Assembly: GCA_009746045.1 (NCBI GenBank)
Contig: RPFO01000072.1
Location: 3,964,621-4,028,620, forward strand
Origin: Mesostigma viride
Lineage: Eukaryota > Streptophyta > Mesostigmatophyceae > Mesostigmatales > Mesostigmataceae
Direction of reading: 5' to 3'
Length of the DNA: 64,000 bases
The notes under the pieces: model-generated
What the model was told of the DNA's origin: nothing
The model's input: the letters and a program-made list of their open reading frames with translations, nothing else
Databases searched by the model: none
In this document: positions 31,051 through 42,840 of the stretch, piece by piece
How positions within the stretch are numbered: the stretch's first letter is position 1
Layout: every line of letters starts with the position of its first letter
Position numbers and translations under genes: made by a program

Positions 31051-32680
31051 GGTGCATGAGTTCAGGCTGGAGGTTCTCCGCCTTCCCCGCTCGCGGGGCA
31101 ATGAGGCTGGACCGCCCCTGCTGCTCTTCAGTCTTCATGCCTTTGAACACATGGCGGACAAGAGCTCTGCTGTTTCTCCGGCAAGCGCCGCAATCAGCTT
31201 GTAGGGACCTCCAACACGTTGAACGACCACTTGACCGAGCATGATGGCGCATGCAGCTAGCAACAACGGCAACCGTGGGAGCTATGGCCGACCTACCTCC
31301 AGCTCCGGCAGGCATGCAGCAGGGAAGAAGCCGGTTAACTGGCGCAGGGGCCGGGCGACCGGCATCTACGCCAAGTCGATCGTCAACCACAACAAGCCAC
31401 AATGATCGATGTGGCAGGCTACCCCCGCCCCGGCCAGCAACCCCGGCTGCCTACATAGGGGAAGTATAGAGTAGTGTACCATATAGTAGAGCTAACGTGT
31501 TATGTGGCAGACGCCCAAGAGTACGTACTGATGTATGCCTAGACAATATGATGTGATCCACACGGCAGACGATGTATTAACAATGTATTAACAATGTTAG
31601 CAATGCTTTGCGCCCATGCATGCAGAGAGCCAGTCTCTGCTGCATGAGAGGCCATGCCCTAGCTAGCCATTCGGCTTAGCCATGATCATCACTGATTCTG
31701 GACACCCCGTGTCCAGTGCACCTTACAGGTGTTGTAATACATGGCGGTGCAGGTGCACCTTGTGCACGTACGTACCCATGCAGAGTACTGGAGTAGGTAG
31801 CAGTTTGCATTCCCCCACGTACTACACTGTTGTAGCTCAGTCTAGCTGTACGTCGGCTCAGTGTCGATCCTCACATAATATATAAAGAGGGTGGTGTCGT
31901 CGGCATAGATCATTTCCGCTATAGCCTACTAATCTCCGTGTCCGCCCGGCCCGCCGTGCCCCATGGTCCATATGCAGTGGCTCCACAGATAGGCTTGGAA
32001 CTCACTAATTCAGAGGCGCCAGCTAGGGTCGAGAATATAAAAGCCTCTCCTGGAGCCTCAGGGTTTTTAGGGGCATACCATGCAGGGGTCACTGAGCTCA
32101 GGGGTCACTGAGCTCATGTGGACAATTTCTATGTACGTATTGCGTACGTCTTGGGGATCGAGACGTCCGCTAAAAATTCAGTCGCTGAAATTTTTTATTT
32201 TTTATTTTTTTGGAAAATTCAGTGCTCCGCGACGTCAGTGGTCCCGACCAACGTACGGGGTCATGAGACTATAATTGAATATTTCAAGCTTTCAACTGAG
32301 ATGCCTTACTGCTCCTGAATTAACCCCTCAGGCTCTGGTAGAGGCCTTTGTATTCTATCAAACTTTGTGCAAATATGCATTCCAAGCCTTTATCTGTGCA
32401 TGGGCTCTGCATGGACCGCGGGCCAGTTTTACTGCATCCGCTGGAAGCGTTTGCTAAAGCCTCTGTTTTGCATGCGTGAAGCATCTGTTTTGCGCGCTGT
32501 TGTGGTTGTACAAATTGTACCCATGCACTCCATCGGCTTGGCCAGGCGGTGCCCACTGATGTCCTGACCTGGCGTGGCCCCGAGGACAAGCCCAGAAGGG
32601 CTGGTAGACCCGCGTATACAGATCAGTTGCTGGCCGTCGGACCTCAGTAGTGCATGGTCCTGAGCTCAGTTTGAACACCG
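31051..32680. other. Intergenic, no gene seen
   Basis: Short frames only. A repeated CAGGGGTCACTGAGCTCA pair occurs at 32,082-32,115. The region is probably composed of old transposon debris. Confidence 0.3.
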
Positions 32681-32689
32681 AATTTCCTC

Positions 32690-32880
32690 CCTCTCTCTTG
32701 CTTGGACTAACATGCATGCAGGACAAGAAGAGGTGGCAGACCATTGCATGTCTGCAGGCCCACAAGCGGCAGCCCGGCCTGTGGGCAAGCCCCCTCTCCC
32801 CAGGAGGAAAGGGCGCTTCACTGAGTAGAGTAGTTAGGATTTTGTATAGCCTAGATTAGATTAGAGTTAGCTTAGCTTGT
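32690..32880 (+). mobile_element. L1-like 3' fragment (plus)
   Basis: GACAAGAAGAGGTGGCAGAC and the following 100 bp are the plus-sense counterpart of the relics at 20.7 and 39.6 kb (there minus), ending in TAGATTAGATTAGAG. Confidence 0.65.
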
Positions 32881-34035
32881 TGTTCGTGGCTCCGGACGCT
32901 CACCGGCCCCCACGTCCCCACCCACCATGGATCGAATGCAGCATGACGGAATACGTGCTACATGATCTTCCAACAGAGTTGCATGATATAATTTTAGTGT
33001 ACCCACAGTTGGGCCTGCACGGCCATGACGCAGAGGTGCTATGTGGCCTGCCCGCCGGGCCACTTGTAGCAGTGATTGAGAAGTGTGCACAAGCCGGCTA
33101 TTCGAGGGCACGTACCCGAGCGAGGCCTCGACCTTCCTTCTCATCGTGTGTAGGGGTCAGAGGTTCCGTTCAGAAAATGGCACCCACCTTACAGTACGTG
33201 CTCATTAAATGAATTAATTATGTTGGCGTGTCAATGCATTGGCCATGTCGAGCTCCGGCTGTTCAGAGGATGTGGACGCCAGGAGACTTGCGAGCTGTTG
33301 CACGCCTCGCTGCAGAGCTCTCTGATCGCATCGGTTGTTGTACAACGTGAGCTAGGATGCCACTCATGCCGGAAACCGTGAAGGTTGCAAGGTGCCTGCC
33401 AGGCCGGCAGGCCGGCCTGCATGATGTGCCATGAAACCTGGCAGGTGTTCAATCGGGGGCGATAATATACTGGCATCGATCCGCTGGTATCGATCAGCGG
33501 AGTTGTCAACGAAGCTCATTTGCGACAAACCCAATATACCAAGGAGACAAACCAATATGTATTTTCATGACCTATACAACAAAAGTTATGAGCATGCATT
33601 GGTATACCATGTGTTTTACCCTCAATCGCCGAGTTTCGCATGAAATTAAAATAGGATCATATCTCCGTTGGGAGTGCATGATGTAGCACATATCCGGCCC
33701 TGAGATCAAAGGGCATATAGCTTTTAATTAATACATTCTGGGCTACTTCCTGCAAGGGTACAGTAGGGCAATGTACATAAACTACACCTGTTCTGGGTGC
33801 ACCAAGTCGGCACCTGCACCATGATCGTGTATTCCATGCAAGCTCCAGCAGCTAGCTAGTAGGTGCGGACATAAGGTGGAAGATCATCATGCCTGGCTAA
33901 ACAACATTTGGCTAGGGCATGGTGTCTCAGCAGAGAGTATAGCTCTCTCATCTCTGCATATTAGGCCGCGGCAAAGCTTGGCTTAAAAAATCATCATTGG
34001 GGAGTCCCATATCATAGGCGCACATGCCGGCATGC
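32881..34035. other. Intergenic, no gene seen
   Basis: AT-rich sequence without supported genes. A TCTCCGTTGGGAGTGCATGA fragment at 33,661 relates to the L1-like tails at 20.57 and 39.35 kb. Confidence 0.3.
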
Positions 34036-37000
34036 ATATATAGGACGTCTACCCTGACCGACCTCCCCCACCGCGCGCGTAGCCTTTTCGCGCAATGTGC
34101 AATCGTTTCTCTCCGGCGCATGCACGCCGCTCCGGACGACCCGCTGGGCTTTAAACTGCACATGGTGACCCCCCGCCTGCTCCTCACCCCTCTCGGGCGT
34201 GGTGTGCGCGGCCTCCAGGGTGCGGTTATTGCCCGTTGCCGACGCTTTCTGCAGGGGGACTGGGAGGGGCTGTTTGGCGTGCCGCCCCCGCGCACGGCCC
34301 GGCTGTCGGGGGAGGTCAACTTCGAGCGGGTGGCCGCCGACGTCATCCGCCTCGTCCGCGAGGGGCAGCTCAGCCGGGCCATGACCCGCTTGGAAATGGC
34401 CAAGCTGGCCCCCGCCAATGCGGCTACCCTGGCGGCCTTGGAGGCTCTTCACCCTGCGGAGCCCGGATTCCAGCTGCCCGTGCCGGACCCCCTGCCGGCC
34501 CCCCTCCGGCTGGACCGCGACTGCTTCCTGGAGGTGATGCGTGCGGTCCCGCGGGCTTCCTCTACCGGGCCGTCGGGCTGGCGCTACGAGCACTTGGAGG
34601 TCCTGGTGGGGCATGGGGGCGAGGACATTCTCTTTGACACCCTCATTGACCTGGCGGCTGGTCGCGTTCCTCCCGCTGCGCGCGAGTGGTTAGCGGGCGC
34701 TCGCCTCCTCGCTCTGCTCAAGGGTGTCTTGCCCCCCCCGAGGGCAAGGTGCGCCCGATCGCCTGCGGTGAGGTGCTCCGCAAGCTCGTGGGCAAAGTGA
34801 TCTGCCGCCAAAAGGCGCCCGAGCTCCGTGCCTTTTTCTGCCCGCCCCTCGCAGCGGGTGAGACCTCGGTGGCGGCCCAGCTGGGGGTGACGACTCCAGG
34901 CGGGGCGGATATCCTCATCCATTCGGTGCAGGCCTACCTCGAGGCCCACCCCACCCACGCTGTCGTCAAGGTCGACTGCCACAACGCGTTCAACAGTCTG
35001 TCCCGCGCCAGCATGTTTGCGGCCGTCATGGAGTCCTTCGAGGACTTGTACGCTTGGACAGCCGTGTGCTACGGCCAGCCCGGCCAACTGGTTCACATCA
35101 TGGAGGACGGCACTCGCGGCGGCCTGCTGTCGCGGTCGGGCACCCAGCAAGGGGACCCCCTGGGACCCCTGTACTTTGCCGCCCCCCTCCAGGGTTGCCT
35201 CCAAGCGGTCCATGCTGCCCACCCGGCAGTCGCTATTCAGGCCTACTTGGATGATATCTACCTTCTGGGCCCTGTGCCGGACACCACCGCGGCTCTGCTG
35301 GCACTGCAGACCGCGGTGGCCGACATCAACCTCCAGTTGACCCTGGCCAAGTGCGCGGTGTACTCGCCCCAAGGTGATTGCTCCGGCTTTCCGCCCCAGC
35401 TCTTGGGCCGGGACGAGCGCCTCCATGGGTTGGATGTCCTCGGCGTTCCGGTTGGCGACCCCGCGTTTGTCATCGATGCTCTGCGGGCCGCCCTCGAGGC
35501 ACGCACTGAGGTACTGCCCTTGATTGCGCGCCTTCATGATTCGCAGACCAAGGGTCTGCTTCTGTGGTTTTGCGCTCACCCTCGCGTCGTTCACTGGCTC
35601 CGGGGCGCTCTTCCGGCTCAGGTCCGGCTGGCCGCCGAGGGCCACGACGAACGCATCCAGTCGGCCTTGGCGCAGCTGGTCCCGGGCCCCGACCTCCCGC
35701 CACATGCTATTCGCATTGCCTCCCTGCCTGCACGGATGGGTGGCTGCGGTCTGACTCGTGCCGCCCGGCTGGCCCCAGCAGCATTTTTGGGCTCCGTCGC
35801 TCAGTCGTGGGCGGAAAGCTGCCGGCTCCTGCCCCTTTTGGCAACGGCAGCGCCTGACCTCCTGGACCCCAGCAGCCCTTTGCCCTTCGTCACCGCCATC
35901 CAGGAGGCCTATGCTGAGATCCAGCAGGCCTGTTCTCCCGTCCGTGCCGCTCAGGCGGTACAGCGCCACCTCCCTCGCGGCACTCCCTCGGTCGCCTCCG
36001 TTCAATCTCCCGCCGCATTCCCTGCTCGCGTCATCGATAAACACCAGAAAACCTACGCGGGTATTCTGCACACGGCTGATTGGATTGCTCTTTTCGCGGA
36101 CCTCAACGCCCAGGGACGTGCGTGGCTGTTCTCGCTTTCCTTGCGGAGTGTGGGCTCGGCGTACCTTCGTGCTCTTCCCATGGCCCCCCATTCGCCTTGG
36201 CTCCCAGCCACTACTCGGTGGCGCTCCGGCACCAGCTATTTGCCCCGCAGCCTCTTGTTCCGGCCGGGCGGCCTTGTGGTAGCTGTGGGCAGCCGCTGGA
36301 TCCCACGGGGACTCACTACCTTGCCTGCATGGGGGGCCAACAGAATCAGAATTGGTATTTGTATTTGCACACTGTCCTCCTGACGGTGGTGCTCGCCATG
36401 ATTCGGTCGGTTTTCCCCCACGCGAACATCCGGTCCGAGGATGCGGATGGCGCTGCCTTCTATTCCCCCAACCACCGGCCTGACATCGTGGTGCTGGACT
36501 TTGAGGGGGGTGGCCGGCATCTGCTTATTGACGTTTCGGTGGCGCGGCCCTTGGCTCTTAGCCACGTGGCTGGGGCCTCCCTCACGGCAGGTTACACGGC
36601 GGACCGGGCGGAGCGGGCCAAGCTCCTGGCCTACGGCGACGTCGGGCACCATCGTGTGGTGCCCTTTGTCCTGGAGGAGTTTGGGGCCATGGGGCCCCTG
36701 ACCTCCGCCTTCTTCAAGGAGTGTTGCCGGCTCCGGGAGGACCGGCTGGACCTAGAGGGCCAGCGGGCCCCATGGTCGGCGCGGACCTGGACGTCATATT
36801 GGCGTCAGCGCTTGTCGGTGGCGCTGACTCGGGCCATGGCTGACATCATGCTCCGCCGTACGCGGGCTGATTTTGCGGTGCAGCAGGGCTATTAGGTTCC
36901 TCCCGTTAGGCGTTTCCATTGGTCTTATCGTAGTATAGAGCTTTGACATGGCTCTGTATATAGGTTTATAGCTGGGCGTTTGCTTTGGTTTGAGTGATTT

Positions 37001-37037
37001 CACTCTGCTGTAAGTAATTATATTTTTAATATATAGG
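34036..37037 (+). mobile_element. Non-LTR retrotransposon with restriction-like endonuclease (5'-truncated)
   Basis: Target duplication ATATATAGG lies at 34,036-34,044 and 37,029-37,037, so this 3.0-kb copy is itself an insertion with a truncated 5' end. It carries RT, zinc knuckle and endonuclease, then a 3' UTR ending in TAAGTAATTATATTTTTAAT. The copy at 18.3 kb is almost identical over the 3' 570 bp. Confidence 0.88.
34045..36895 (+). CDS. RT plus restriction-like endonuclease polyprotein (two frame breaks)
   Basis: Reverse transcriptase motifs: PRASSTGPSGWRYEHL near 34,555, VRPIACGEVLRKLVGKV, VVKVDCHNAFNSLSR, SGTQQGDPLGPLYF, and catalytic AYLDDIYLLG near 35,240. A C-terminal zinc knuckle follows (CGSCGQPLDPTGTHYLAC near 36,280), then RPDIVVLDF and LLIDVSVARPL, as in the PD-(D/E)xK endonucleases of R2/CRE/NeSL-type elements. 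Two frame changes are needed, at C-runs 34,732-34,739 and 36,184-36,189, each of one base. The N-terminal part is missing through truncation. A long antisense frame across this region is a high-GC shadow. Confidence 0.85.
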
Positions 37038-37270
37038 CGTGCCCAGGCCACGTGCTAAGCTAAGCCTGACTAGTCTATACACTACTGATATTTCCCAAGG
37101 CTGGTTGGGGTTGCCGGCTGGGGTGGCAGGGGGCGCCTGCCAGGGCTTTTTTTGTGGTCGACGTGGATGACCGCCCCCCTCCAGTATACCGGCTTCCGGC
37201 CCCCTGCGGTCTGCCGGAGCTGGAGTTAGGTTGGCCATAGTAGCTCGATCCCATCGCCGTTGTTGCCGGC

Positions 37271-38879
37271 CAGAGTGCAATCGTACGTTATACGCGTTAT
37301 ACGGTCACGGTGGAGTATAATGTATAATACGGTATAATACGGTATAATACGGTATTATACGTTTTCGTACGGACACACTCAGAATACTCTGATTTTACAC
37401 ATTTTAAGACACCCACCATCAATCCACATGTTTTTAACACTGTTTTGGACATAATCCAAGGTTGCCCTACCCTCGGCTATACTCTATACGGTGGATATTG
37501 TGGACACGATCGATATATTGCATGTAATACTGAGAGTGTAAACGTGCGCATGCATAATTGTGTGTATGTGTATAACTGTATATATGTGGCTTTATATTGG
37601 TTATGTTTACTTGGGTGCCTTCACTTTGATGCAAGTAATTATATATGGTAAAAAGGCCAGCAATAACTAGGGGACCGTGCAGTGGGCCAGCAAGGGGCCA
37701 ACATGTTAAACATGGCTAAACAGGTGGGGATGTGATAATAAGTAACTCACATATTCTCACCTTCCATACAACAACCTTGTTTTCCAGCAGGCTGAAGAGC
37801 ATGACAGGCGTCTATGAGCTCGCCAGCTCCTTGCAACGGTGATGCCGCTCCCAGGCAGCTAGGGTCCTTGACTACGCAATATAGAATGTCTACCGTGTGA
37901 AAACCTCCATACAGGAAGCGTAGCAAAGCCAGATAACTGCCCGATCAATTCTGGGTAGCTTTAGGAAGCATGGCATACGTAGCGTAAGGAAAACCATTGA
38001 AAGCTGCGGAAAATCTGATAGCACAACTGCAACAAGTGGAGAACAAAATAGCAAGAAAAACCCAGAAACGGCGCAAAAAGTTTCATGCCAGGTTCATTAA
38101 GAGCGCAAACAGACTGGGCGGTGACATGCGGCAAATCAACGTACCACGGCCGGCATTATTTCCTACCCAGGCGCGCAAGAAAAGCCAGCCAGCCATGGAT
38201 GGATTAACCGCGGATCGCGCAGGCCTGAACGAAATCATTTTAGAAATGACAGGAAATGGCCGCAGATCGAAGATGCTTAGGTTATTTTCATGGTGTCCGT
38301 TACTAAACGGCTCTTGCTGCATCAAAATAACCCACGAATATCGAGTTCTACCGTCGCAGGCACACATGCTAGATTATTCATCGCGGCCAAATTGTTGGAT
38401 GAGACCCCCGTGCAAATCTGTACCAACAAAGGCAGCGAATTTGCAAATAGTGCAGATCTTGCTATGAAACATCATAATAGAACATCACTTTTAACCATCG
38501 GCTTAATTTCTTCGCCTGTCGCCCGCCGGATTAGCCATATTTTAACGGAACGCACGTCGCCATGGCCACCTCCGCGGTGCGCGCACTGTGCACCACAATT
38601 TCAAAATAAGATCGCGTCGAATTGTGAAAGTTCAGACGGGTCAGTACTTAGTAGAGATACGAAATCTGTTGCTTCAAATCGTTGCCCTGTCGTTCTGGCA
38701 TCCTAGCCGCGCAAAACGTAAAAAAAAACGCGGAAAACACGGCATTATACGGTATAATACGGTATAATACGTCATTATGCGCTAAAACGTATTACGTATG
38801 AAAAATCATACGCTCAAAGCCAGCGTATTACGTATTATACCGTATTATACCGTATTATACGGCGTATGATTGCACTCTG
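37271..38879. mobile_element. hAT-type DNA transposon, 1,609 bp, non-autonomous
   Basis: It begins CAGAGTGCAATC and ends GATTGCACTCTG (12-bp perfect inverted ends). The 8-bp target duplication TTGCCGGC lies at 37,263-37,270 and 38,880-38,887. CAG-type ends plus 8-bp duplications define hAT elements. Subterminal TATAATACGG repeats cluster at 37,317-37,360 and, with complements, at 38,740-38,862. The only long frame (37,997-38,467, 156 codons, Lys/Arg-rich start) shows no transposase motif, so it is probably mobilised in trans. Confidence 0.88.
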
Positions 38880-39299
38880 TTGCCGGCTGCGCCAGGGTCA
38901 ATTAGTCGTCGTCCAGCGTGTAGGAAGTCCTCACGAGCTTCAATTGCGGCATTGGCGGAAACAACAGCTTATCCCCCATGTAATCAAAGGTGAGGAGCCG
39001 GCCCAGCCTTGCCCCGTGCGTGGGGAAGGCAGACGGCCGACATCACGGCAAGGCCTGGTAGGCCGCGGTGAGGTAGAACTGCGCGGGTGCCACCGCCTTC
39101 CCCACTCATGCACGGGACAAGAAGGCTCGATCCCCGGCACCTGCTCACCTTCCCCTCCCCTGAGGACAATTTAGCAGCGGTTCCTGTCTCGTCGCAAGAG
39201 GTTGCATGACCTCCGGCCCCTGGACGCTGGAAGACGACCTGACCCCCGCTCAGCAGCAGCAGCGACGCGACCTGTGACCTGAATACCTCCGCCACAAGC

Positions 39300-40832
39300 A
39301 GGACCCCCAGACAAATTAAATTAAATTAAATTATAACATGTCTCCGTTGGGAGATCATGTAGTGCTCACATATTCCTTGCTGGATAGGTGGAGGTGCATG
39401 GGCGAAGCCGCGCAGTAATCGAACGAACGGCAAACTCAAAGCTATCTTGTCTAGAAAACTGTCCAAACTGGCACTATAGCTATTCAGCAAAACGCCCCTT
39501 CGATCCGCGCTTGGGGGGAGCTAGGGGGCTTGCCCACAGGGGCTGGCGTGTGAGCCTGGACAATCTTCTGCCACCGCTTCTTGTTCTGCATGGCAGTCCA
39601 AAGAAGAGAGAGGGAGTGAATGCGGTGTTCAAACTGAGCTGGGACCGCTAGGAGTAGGCCAGCAACATCTGTGTGTAGTTCATGGCAGGCTTACCTAGCT
39701 AATTTCTTGGAATGTCATTGGGGCCAGGCCTGCAGGTCAGGATGTGCCGCCCTGGTAACTTGGCCAAGCCACTTGAGGCCGGCCAGAGGCCAAGGGCGGT
39801 GTCTGACCCGACCTGACTCAGGTGCGAGCAAGATGGCCTACTACAAATGCTATCCTCACTACGCTGCCTAATCTCGTCCGAATCCGCGATCAGGCATACC
39901 CTGATACAAAGACTCTAAGGACCTATGCTTGGAAAACCCTACATTCAGGACCTGTCGGAGCATGATTCCTGTAAACCGTGCCGTCTAGCTTAGCGGCCAG
40001 TGTGTCCGTGAGTGTCCATGCCTCGGCTGGTGCCATACGTAATTAAGCACGCGTGAGGACGAGGACCTTGAAGAGCATGCGCTTACGGTGCTCGCCCAGG
40101 CCCTTCAAGCAGCCAATGATGCAGGTCTGAATTTGCCGTCAGGGCGCGCGATGAGGGTGACATCATGATGTCATCCGCATCAATCAGGTCGGCCGGCCAG
40201 GCGGACGGCAGTAGCCATGAGTGCCACCCCTAGCTGCCGTGCTCGCGCTCGTTAAGGATGTCCATGCCAAGCCGGGCTCGAACCCCTTAATTAAGAGCAA
40301 CGTAAAGCGCACACGTGCCCGGCGCATGACGTGATCCACGACAATAATGAACAGATATGGGGATGCAGGACACAACCTTGCCACATGCACCCCGTGGTGA
40401 AGGGGGAATCATGGTGGGGTGGTGCCTTCCGCAGTCCGCACTACTGCCTGTGAGCCCTCCTCATACTACAGTCGACCAATGGCCGCAATAAACGCTGGTG
40501 GTACCCGATCCAGAGCCAGGATGGCCCAAAGAGCCTCCCAGAGGACTGTGTCAAAAGCCTTGATATAGTCGACAAAATGAAGACCAGCGGCAAACCATCA
40601 GGGCAAAGGCGACGCACAGCTCCTCCATCAACCGGCGCGCGACAAATACAGCCATGACAGTGTTACGACCACGGCGGAAACCCATCTGAGACTCAGTCAC
40701 CCAGCTGTGCATGTGGATCCAGCGCGGCGCGGAGCCTGTGCAGCATCATGCGCATGAAGACCTTCAGCGTGGCACTCTGGAGGCAGACACCCCGATACAA
40801 CCGCTTCGCGACGTGACCCCCAAGGGACTTTC
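39300..40832 (-). mobile_element. L1-like relic, 1.5 kb, minus strand
   Basis: It starts with an (AAATT)n tail at 39,315-39,333, then the tail shared with 20.5 kb. On the minus strand, SPYLFIIVVDHVMRRARV is readable near 40,310-40,363 and HFVDYIKAFDTVLWEALW near 40,525-40,580, in different frames. It is heavily decayed. Its 5' end abuts the GC-rich viral segment. Confidence 0.8.
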
Positions 40833-41336
40833 CCGTACGCTTCCCGTACGCTTCCCGGTAGTTCGCGGTAGTTCCTACTAGTTGCTAGTTAGTTCCCAGG
40901 GAGGGGTGTGGATAGTTCCCAGGGTCTATGGATTTCCCAGGAAATCCGACGAGATCAGGGACTTTCCAGGGACCCAAGGGGTATGCGGCAGGGTCCAGGA
41001 CATTCCACGTGTCCGGGGACTGAGGGACATACCAGATGTCCGCAGGACCGAGGGACATTCCAGACGTCCGCGGGACCGAGGGACATTCCAGACGTCCGCG
41101 GGACCGAGGGACATTCCAGACGTCCGCGGGACTGAGGGACATACCAGATGTCCGCGGGCGGGCAGGCGGGTATCCAGGGAGTGTGGGTGTCGTAACCGCA
41201 ATTCTGATAACGCCAGTTGGCTCGTCATACACCCGCCACGTGGCGCATATGGATTGGAGGGAAGTGCGTGGAGGTCGGGGAACCACGGGGAGTACGAGGG
41301 AAAAATGTGTACGGGGGAAGTATCCGGAACTCCCAC
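40833..41336. other. Left edge of the viral segment
   Basis: Base composition and style change here. Short repeats (CCCGTACGCTTCCCG) are followed by a 28-bp tandem array (40,996-41,160) and then a 175-bp leader to the first viral gene. There are no obvious target duplications or terminal repeats at the join, so integration and misassembly both remain possible. Confidence 0.5.
40996..41160. repeat. 28-bp tandem repeat, about six copies
   Basis: The unit is close to GGGACATTCCAGACGTCCGC plus GGGACCGA, with variants (ATACCAGATGTCC). Each unit holds a short dyad (GGAC...GTCC). It lies just inside the viral edge and could be a terminal repeat remnant or a protein-binding array. Confidence 0.85.
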
Positions 41337-41891
41337 ATGACCGTCGCGTCGCCGTACCACAGGCGGGAGGGTGCCGCGCCCGACGCCCGCCGAAAGCGAA
41401 TGCTGCAGCTCGCCGTCGTCGCACAGGGGGGGTCGCCGGCCGTGCAGCAGCCGTCCGGGTTCCTGCAGACCGCGTTCAACGGCGTGCTCAAGCTGCTGTT
41501 CAAGAAAATAGGCTCGAAGATTATCCGCGAGGCGATCAAGCGGGAGCAGGGGCTGCAGGCCCTCCTAAAGTTCAATTCGCCCCTCAAGATGTTCAACATG
41601 GGCGGGCTGCAGAGCTACCTCGGCACCAAAGGGGCGCGCGTGGCCAGGGCGGTGCGGATCGGCATCCGCGTCGTACGCATTGTCATGGCGGTAACCACCA
41701 TGATCCCGAAGTCGCTCGAGGAGTTCGACGTCATGGAGCTCGCGGCCGGGACCGCGGCCGACGGGTACGACCGCACGCACGACGCGATCGTCGGGATCGA
41801 GGGGGACGAGGACGAGGAGCTGGCGGCGCTCGCGGCGGCGGGCGCGGTCGAGGAGGAGCTGTCCGTCGACGACGAGATCGTCTATTTTTAG
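41337..41891 (+). CDS. Viral protein with basic amphipathic N-half and acidic tail
   Basis: A 184-residue protein, not recognised. ATG 41337 follows the leader. Residues about 40-75 form hydrophobic-basic helices (GVLKLLFKKIGSKIIREAIK) and residues about 105-122 a hydrophobic stretch (VRIGIRVVRIVMAVTTMI). The last 45 residues are strongly acidic. Such profiles occur in virion proteins that bind DNA or membranes, but that is inference. It is followed by a plus-strand gene 64 bp downstream. Confidence 0.65.
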   Translation: MTVASPYHRREGAAPDARRKRMLQLAVVAQGGSPAVQQPSGFLQTAFNGVLKLLFKKIGSKIIREAIKREQGLQALLKFNSPLKMFNMGGLQSYLGTKGARVARAVRIGIRVVRIVMAVTTMIPKSLEEFDVMELAAGTAADGYDRTHDAIVGIEGDEDEELAALAAAGAVEEELSVDDEIVYF

Positions 41892-41955
41892 TCGACGAGT
41901 CGGCAGCGGCGGCGAAATCTTCTGCGCGAATCGTATCCGGATCCGGACCCGAACC

Positions 41956-42432
41956 ATGTCCGACGTGCGCGTGCTGACGATCCACTCCGACGCGGCGAAC
42001 GTGACCGACGCGACCACGAGTGCGGCCAACGAGTGGGTCGTGACCGTGTCGGCCGACGAGTCCGCGCCTTTGCTCGGCCCGCGGTGGAAGATGCACTTGC
42101 TGTACGCGTGCGTGAAGGGCTTCGTGCCCGCGGGCACCAGCCGGGTCGTGGGGATCTACTCGGACGGGTTCCTCGGGGCGGCGGACGGGGGGATGACGCT
42201 GTTGGCGGCCGAGACGGCGCTCTCGAACCTCGCGTCCGACGTCACCGTGGTCAACCAGCAGAACTACCTGCCCGTCGCGAACCCGCGGCTGCTCAGGGAC
42301 GGGGGGTCGTTCCGCGTGCGCGTGTGCCACCTGGACGCGGCCAGCCCGCTGACCGCGGGCGCTCGACCCGTCGTGGGCGATTGGACGCTCGTGCTGCGAC
42401 TCGAGATGCTCGGCAGCAAGCCGCGGACGTGA
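41956..42432 (+). CDS. Viral beta-rich protein, unknown function
   Basis: 158 residues from ATG 41956. Alternating hydrophobic strands (VRVLTIHSD, EWVVTVSAD, SFRVRVCHLD, DWTLVLRLEML) point to a beta-sandwich. It could be a small capsid-associated or vertex protein, but no family is recognised. It is probably cotranscribed with the preceding gene. Confidence 0.65.
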   Translation: MSDVRVLTIHSDAANVTDATTSAANEWVVTVSADESAPLLGPRWKMHLLYACVKGFVPAGTSRVVGIYSDGFLGAADGGMTLLAAETALSNLASDVTVVNQQNYLPVANPRLLRDGGSFRVRVCHLDAASPLTAGARPVVGDWTLVLRLEMLGSKPRT

Positions 42433-42519
42433 GCGCGCGCGGGCGCCGACGGAGACGGAGGGGCGGAGGGTGGCCAGAGGAGGAGGTGCACGATGGCGGA
42501 CTCGGTTCGATGTGAGCTT

Positions 42520-42840
42520 ACTCGGGCTGATTCCTCTGGGAGAGGTGTGTGATGCCTGATTCCTCTGGACACGAGGTGCGTGATGGCTGATTCCTCTGGA
42601 AGGAAGAGATCACAGTGTGAATCCTCTCTGATGTGAGACGATTCGGGCTGATTCCTCTGGACACGAGGTTGCTTCATCTGCAGAGGAAGACGTAACAGGG
42701 CTGATTCCTCTGGGAGAAGTGCGTTATGTCTGCTTCATCTGGACACGAGGTGTGTGATGGCTGATTCCTCTGGAAAGAAGAGATCACAAGGTGATTCATC
42801 TGCAGAAGAAGACGTCGCCGGGCTGATTCCTCTGGACGAA
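42520..42840. repeat. Interspersed GGCTGATTCCTCTGG repeats
   Basis: The 15-mer or close variants (TGATTCATCTGC, TGCTTCATCTGG) occur about ten times, alternating with GACACGAGGTGTGTGATGG and GAAGAGATCACA blocks. It is non-coding on both strands. Confidence 0.85.

Noticed and set aside
34584-36191. A 535-codon minus frame opposite the reverse transcriptase
   Set aside because: Antisense shadow of the RT coding frame with no recognisable motif.
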